45,795 nucleotides of DNA from assembly GCA_037447655.1 (NCBI GenBank), contig JBBHKE010002926.1:263357-309151 (forward strand), given 5' to 3'. Source of the stretch: Zygnema cylindricum (Eukaryota; Streptophyta; Zygnematophyceae; Zygnematales; Zygnemataceae). Shown here in pieces: positions 44,230-45,795 of the stretch; within the stretch, counting starts at the first letter, position 1; every line of letters starts with the position of its first letter. The notes below the pieces were generated by a model. That model made no database searches and was not told the DNA's origin. It saw only the letters and a list, made by a program, of their open reading frames with translations. Made by a program: the position numbers and the translations under genes.

Positions 44230-44680
44230 ATGAATTTTCGTCCGTACTATTCCGTACATATAAACAAAAATGAATTTTACATATATTGCAGTTTGTTCAT
44301 TTTCCGTAGAGTTTCGTCTCTTTCCGGCATATTGCGTACATTTTTGGTACAATTCCGTACGTTTTCCGCAAAATTTATGTTCAGTTTACCAGACAAAAAG
44401 TACTACGAAGAGCAACGTATCTTTTCGTCAAAGTTCGTACTTTTCTTGTACAAATCCGTACATTTTACAGTAAAATACTGTAGAGTTTCAGTAAAGTGTA
44501 CGTTCAATTTACCGGACAGAAAATACTTCGCAAGTTTTTTGCCATTTTTTCAACAGTTACGAATTATACATAGCAATGGGAAAAAAAGGAAAAAATCACA
44601 CCATTTGATCAACAACGCTTTAGTCTCTTCCTCCACTTTTCAAAAGAAGTGCGAACTTTAAACCTCAAACTCCATAGGCG
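44230..44680 (+). repeat. GTAC-rich degenerate duplication
   Basis: Two ~110-bp units (about 44335-44412 and 44445-44535) each contain TTGTACAA(A/T)TCCGTAC, then a CAAAATTTA- or GTAAAGTGTA-like part, then TTTACC(A/G)GACA(A/G)AAA. The open frame across them (44230-44661) reflects the duplication and has no recognised homology. Confidence 0.5.
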
Positions 44681-44690
44681 GGTACAAATG

Positions 44691-45068
44691 ATGGCGACGT
44701 GACATCACGTCGAAATACATGTCGAAGCTGAGTCATACCGGTTGAAAAAATGTATTTTATAACCTATCTCTTTAGTCAGTCTATGGTCATTATAACGTTC
44801 TCATACTTGTCGTAGTCACTAGAAACTAGCAAGCAGCCATGGCTGCCTTAGGCAGATGAAAAGGATGGAAGAAAACACTGGCGTCGTGACATCATGTCGG
44901 AATACATGTCGAAGTTGAGTCATACCTGTTGAAAAGGGTAATTTATAACCTATCTCTTTAGTCAATCGATGGTCATTCTACAGTTCTCATACTTGTCCTA
45001 GTCATTGAGAACTAGCAAGCATCCATGGCTACCTCAGGCAGATAAGAAGGTAGGCAGAAGACACATAG
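44691..45068 (+). repeat. Tandem ~187-bp units related to the copia LTR
   Basis: Two copies (from about 44692 and 44879) share GTGACATCA(C/T)GTCG(A/G)AATAC, then GAAGNTGAGTCATACC, GTTGAAAA, CTATCTCTTTAGTCA and GCCATGGCT(G/A)CCT. The last blocks resemble the start of the copia LTR (CTTGTCGCAGTCACTGAG, AGCCATGGCTACCT). Confidence 0.75.
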
Positions 45069-45140
45069 GTTGCAGGGCCAAGATTTGATCTTGTGACCTT
45101 CCGGATGACAACCGTACGGAGTAGTCATCCGTCTTATCCA
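45068..45140 (-). other. tRNA-like relic after the LTR-like units
   Basis: Minus strand reads a T-arm-like AAGATCAAATCTT preceded by an anticodon-arm-like GGATGAC...GTCATCC hairpin. Placed after the second LTR-like unit as the modules in the LTRs are. Confidence 0.4.
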
Positions 45141-45370
45141 ATAGGTCTTAATGCATTGATGTACTTCTTATATTTGATAAATGCTTAAAAATGGCGTGGC
45201 GACACATTTCATTGCGCAGCTTATGGGACAAAATGAACATGGAAGCGTTCACTTGCCCACGAAATATTATACCGCACGAAATGAACAAAACGACATTTAA
45301 TTTCAACAAACGAAATCAACTGTCGTTCGCGATCCACGGCTCCCGGAGGAGCCGGAATTCCGCAGTGACG

Positions 45371-45795
45371 TGTTGAAATCACTAGATTTAAGGGGTATTT
45401 TCTAGGTCACAATAGATTAAGTAAAAGCGTAGGCAGTCTGCAACCACCTTCTCTCTCTAGCCACCATACTTGTTGTAGTCACTGAAGGTGAGAGAGAGTG
45501 GTGGAGCCATGGCTGCCTTATCTACATTGTGAGGACTGTAGAGTAACATAAGTCATTCTTAACAAAAAGGTTGAGTTCGGCAAGACTTGAACCTTCGACC
45601 GGCAGAGCGAGGCGTAGCTGTCAGCTCTAAACTAGTCTGTCGTGGAAGTTCGTTAGAGTATATAGGGTGTGAGTATTATTTAAACATTGCTAATGAACCT
45701 TAATTTGATTAACACAATTAGAGATAACAAGCATAGAGACAAGTTGTAATATAGTGCGAACAAAAACCCGCACGAAACAAATGTATCAGACATTT
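45371..45795 (+). mobile_element. Related LTR, start only, runs off the right edge
   Basis: TGTTGAAATCACTAG, then GGTATTTTCTAGGTCA, AGGCAGTCTGC, CTTGTTGTAGTCACTGA and GGAGCCATGGCTGCCT align with the first ~150 bp of the copia LTR. It also has an antisense tRNA-like module at the same offset (~200 bp). Whether a full element follows cannot be seen. Confidence 0.75.
45570..45642 (-). other. tRNA-like module in the right-edge LTR (antisense)
   Basis: Minus strand: hairpin AGAGCTGACAGCT, a D/anticodon-like stretch, then GAAGGTTCAAGTCTTG with B box GGTTCAAGTC (45584-45593). Sequence clearly different from the module at 36763, so another tRNA type may be involved. Confidence 0.5.

Overview
The window is nuclear DNA from a eukaryote. 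Genes are split by GT-AG introns of about 0.3 to 1.6 kb, intergenic and intronic DNA is T-rich and packed with simple repeats, and the right half is filled with nested transposable elements. A thylakoidal/plastid-type signal peptidase with a basic, S/T-rich N-terminal extension suggests a photosynthetic host. An alga or other green-lineage organism is the most natural reading, but I cannot name a species. GTACG/CGTAC words are strikingly frequent in the transposon-derived parts.

Left part (1-15,800): a CHID1-like GH18 gene on the minus strand runs off the left edge. It is divergent from an 8-exon (possibly 9-exon) plastid type I signal peptidase gene, and only 157 bp separate the two start codons. 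A 10-N assembly gap at 11,313-11,322 is followed by a second, diverged copy of the 3' half of the peptidase gene and its downstream flank. The two last exons differ by three silent substitutions. The two flanks carry different transposon insertions, including PIF/Harbinger-like elements with 3-bp target duplications and degraded PHD-finger-like sequence.

Middle (15,800-22,000): a 4.8-kb fold-back element has arms of about 1.5 kb, 8-bp target duplications and several levels of inverted repeats. One arm carries a precisely delimited 780-bp Harbinger-like insertion, whose empty site is visible in the other arm and in a one-armed relative at 32.5-33.1 kb.

Gene at 22,256-30,140: a six-exon CPA1-type Na+/H+ antiporter resembling the fungal Nha1/bacterial NhaP type (predicted 463 aa). 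Most of its introns hold their own minisatellites; intron 4 contains over 1 kb of (GGGA)n. Degenerate copies of the end of the coding region are repeated downstream of the stop.

Right part (32,000-45,795): an LRR-like gene fragment is followed by a decayed non-LTR retrotransposon of the restriction-like-endonuclease (R2-like) type. It is split by a complete 6.4-kb Ty1/copia element with 1044/1045-bp LTRs, TTATC target duplications, a half-tRNA-iMet type primer binding site and a recognisable polypurine tract. Its LTRs contain antisense tRNA-like modules. Related LTR-like units follow to the right edge. Both retroelements are inactivated by nonsense codons and frameshifts. The copia gag frame may start at the ATG inside the primer binding site.
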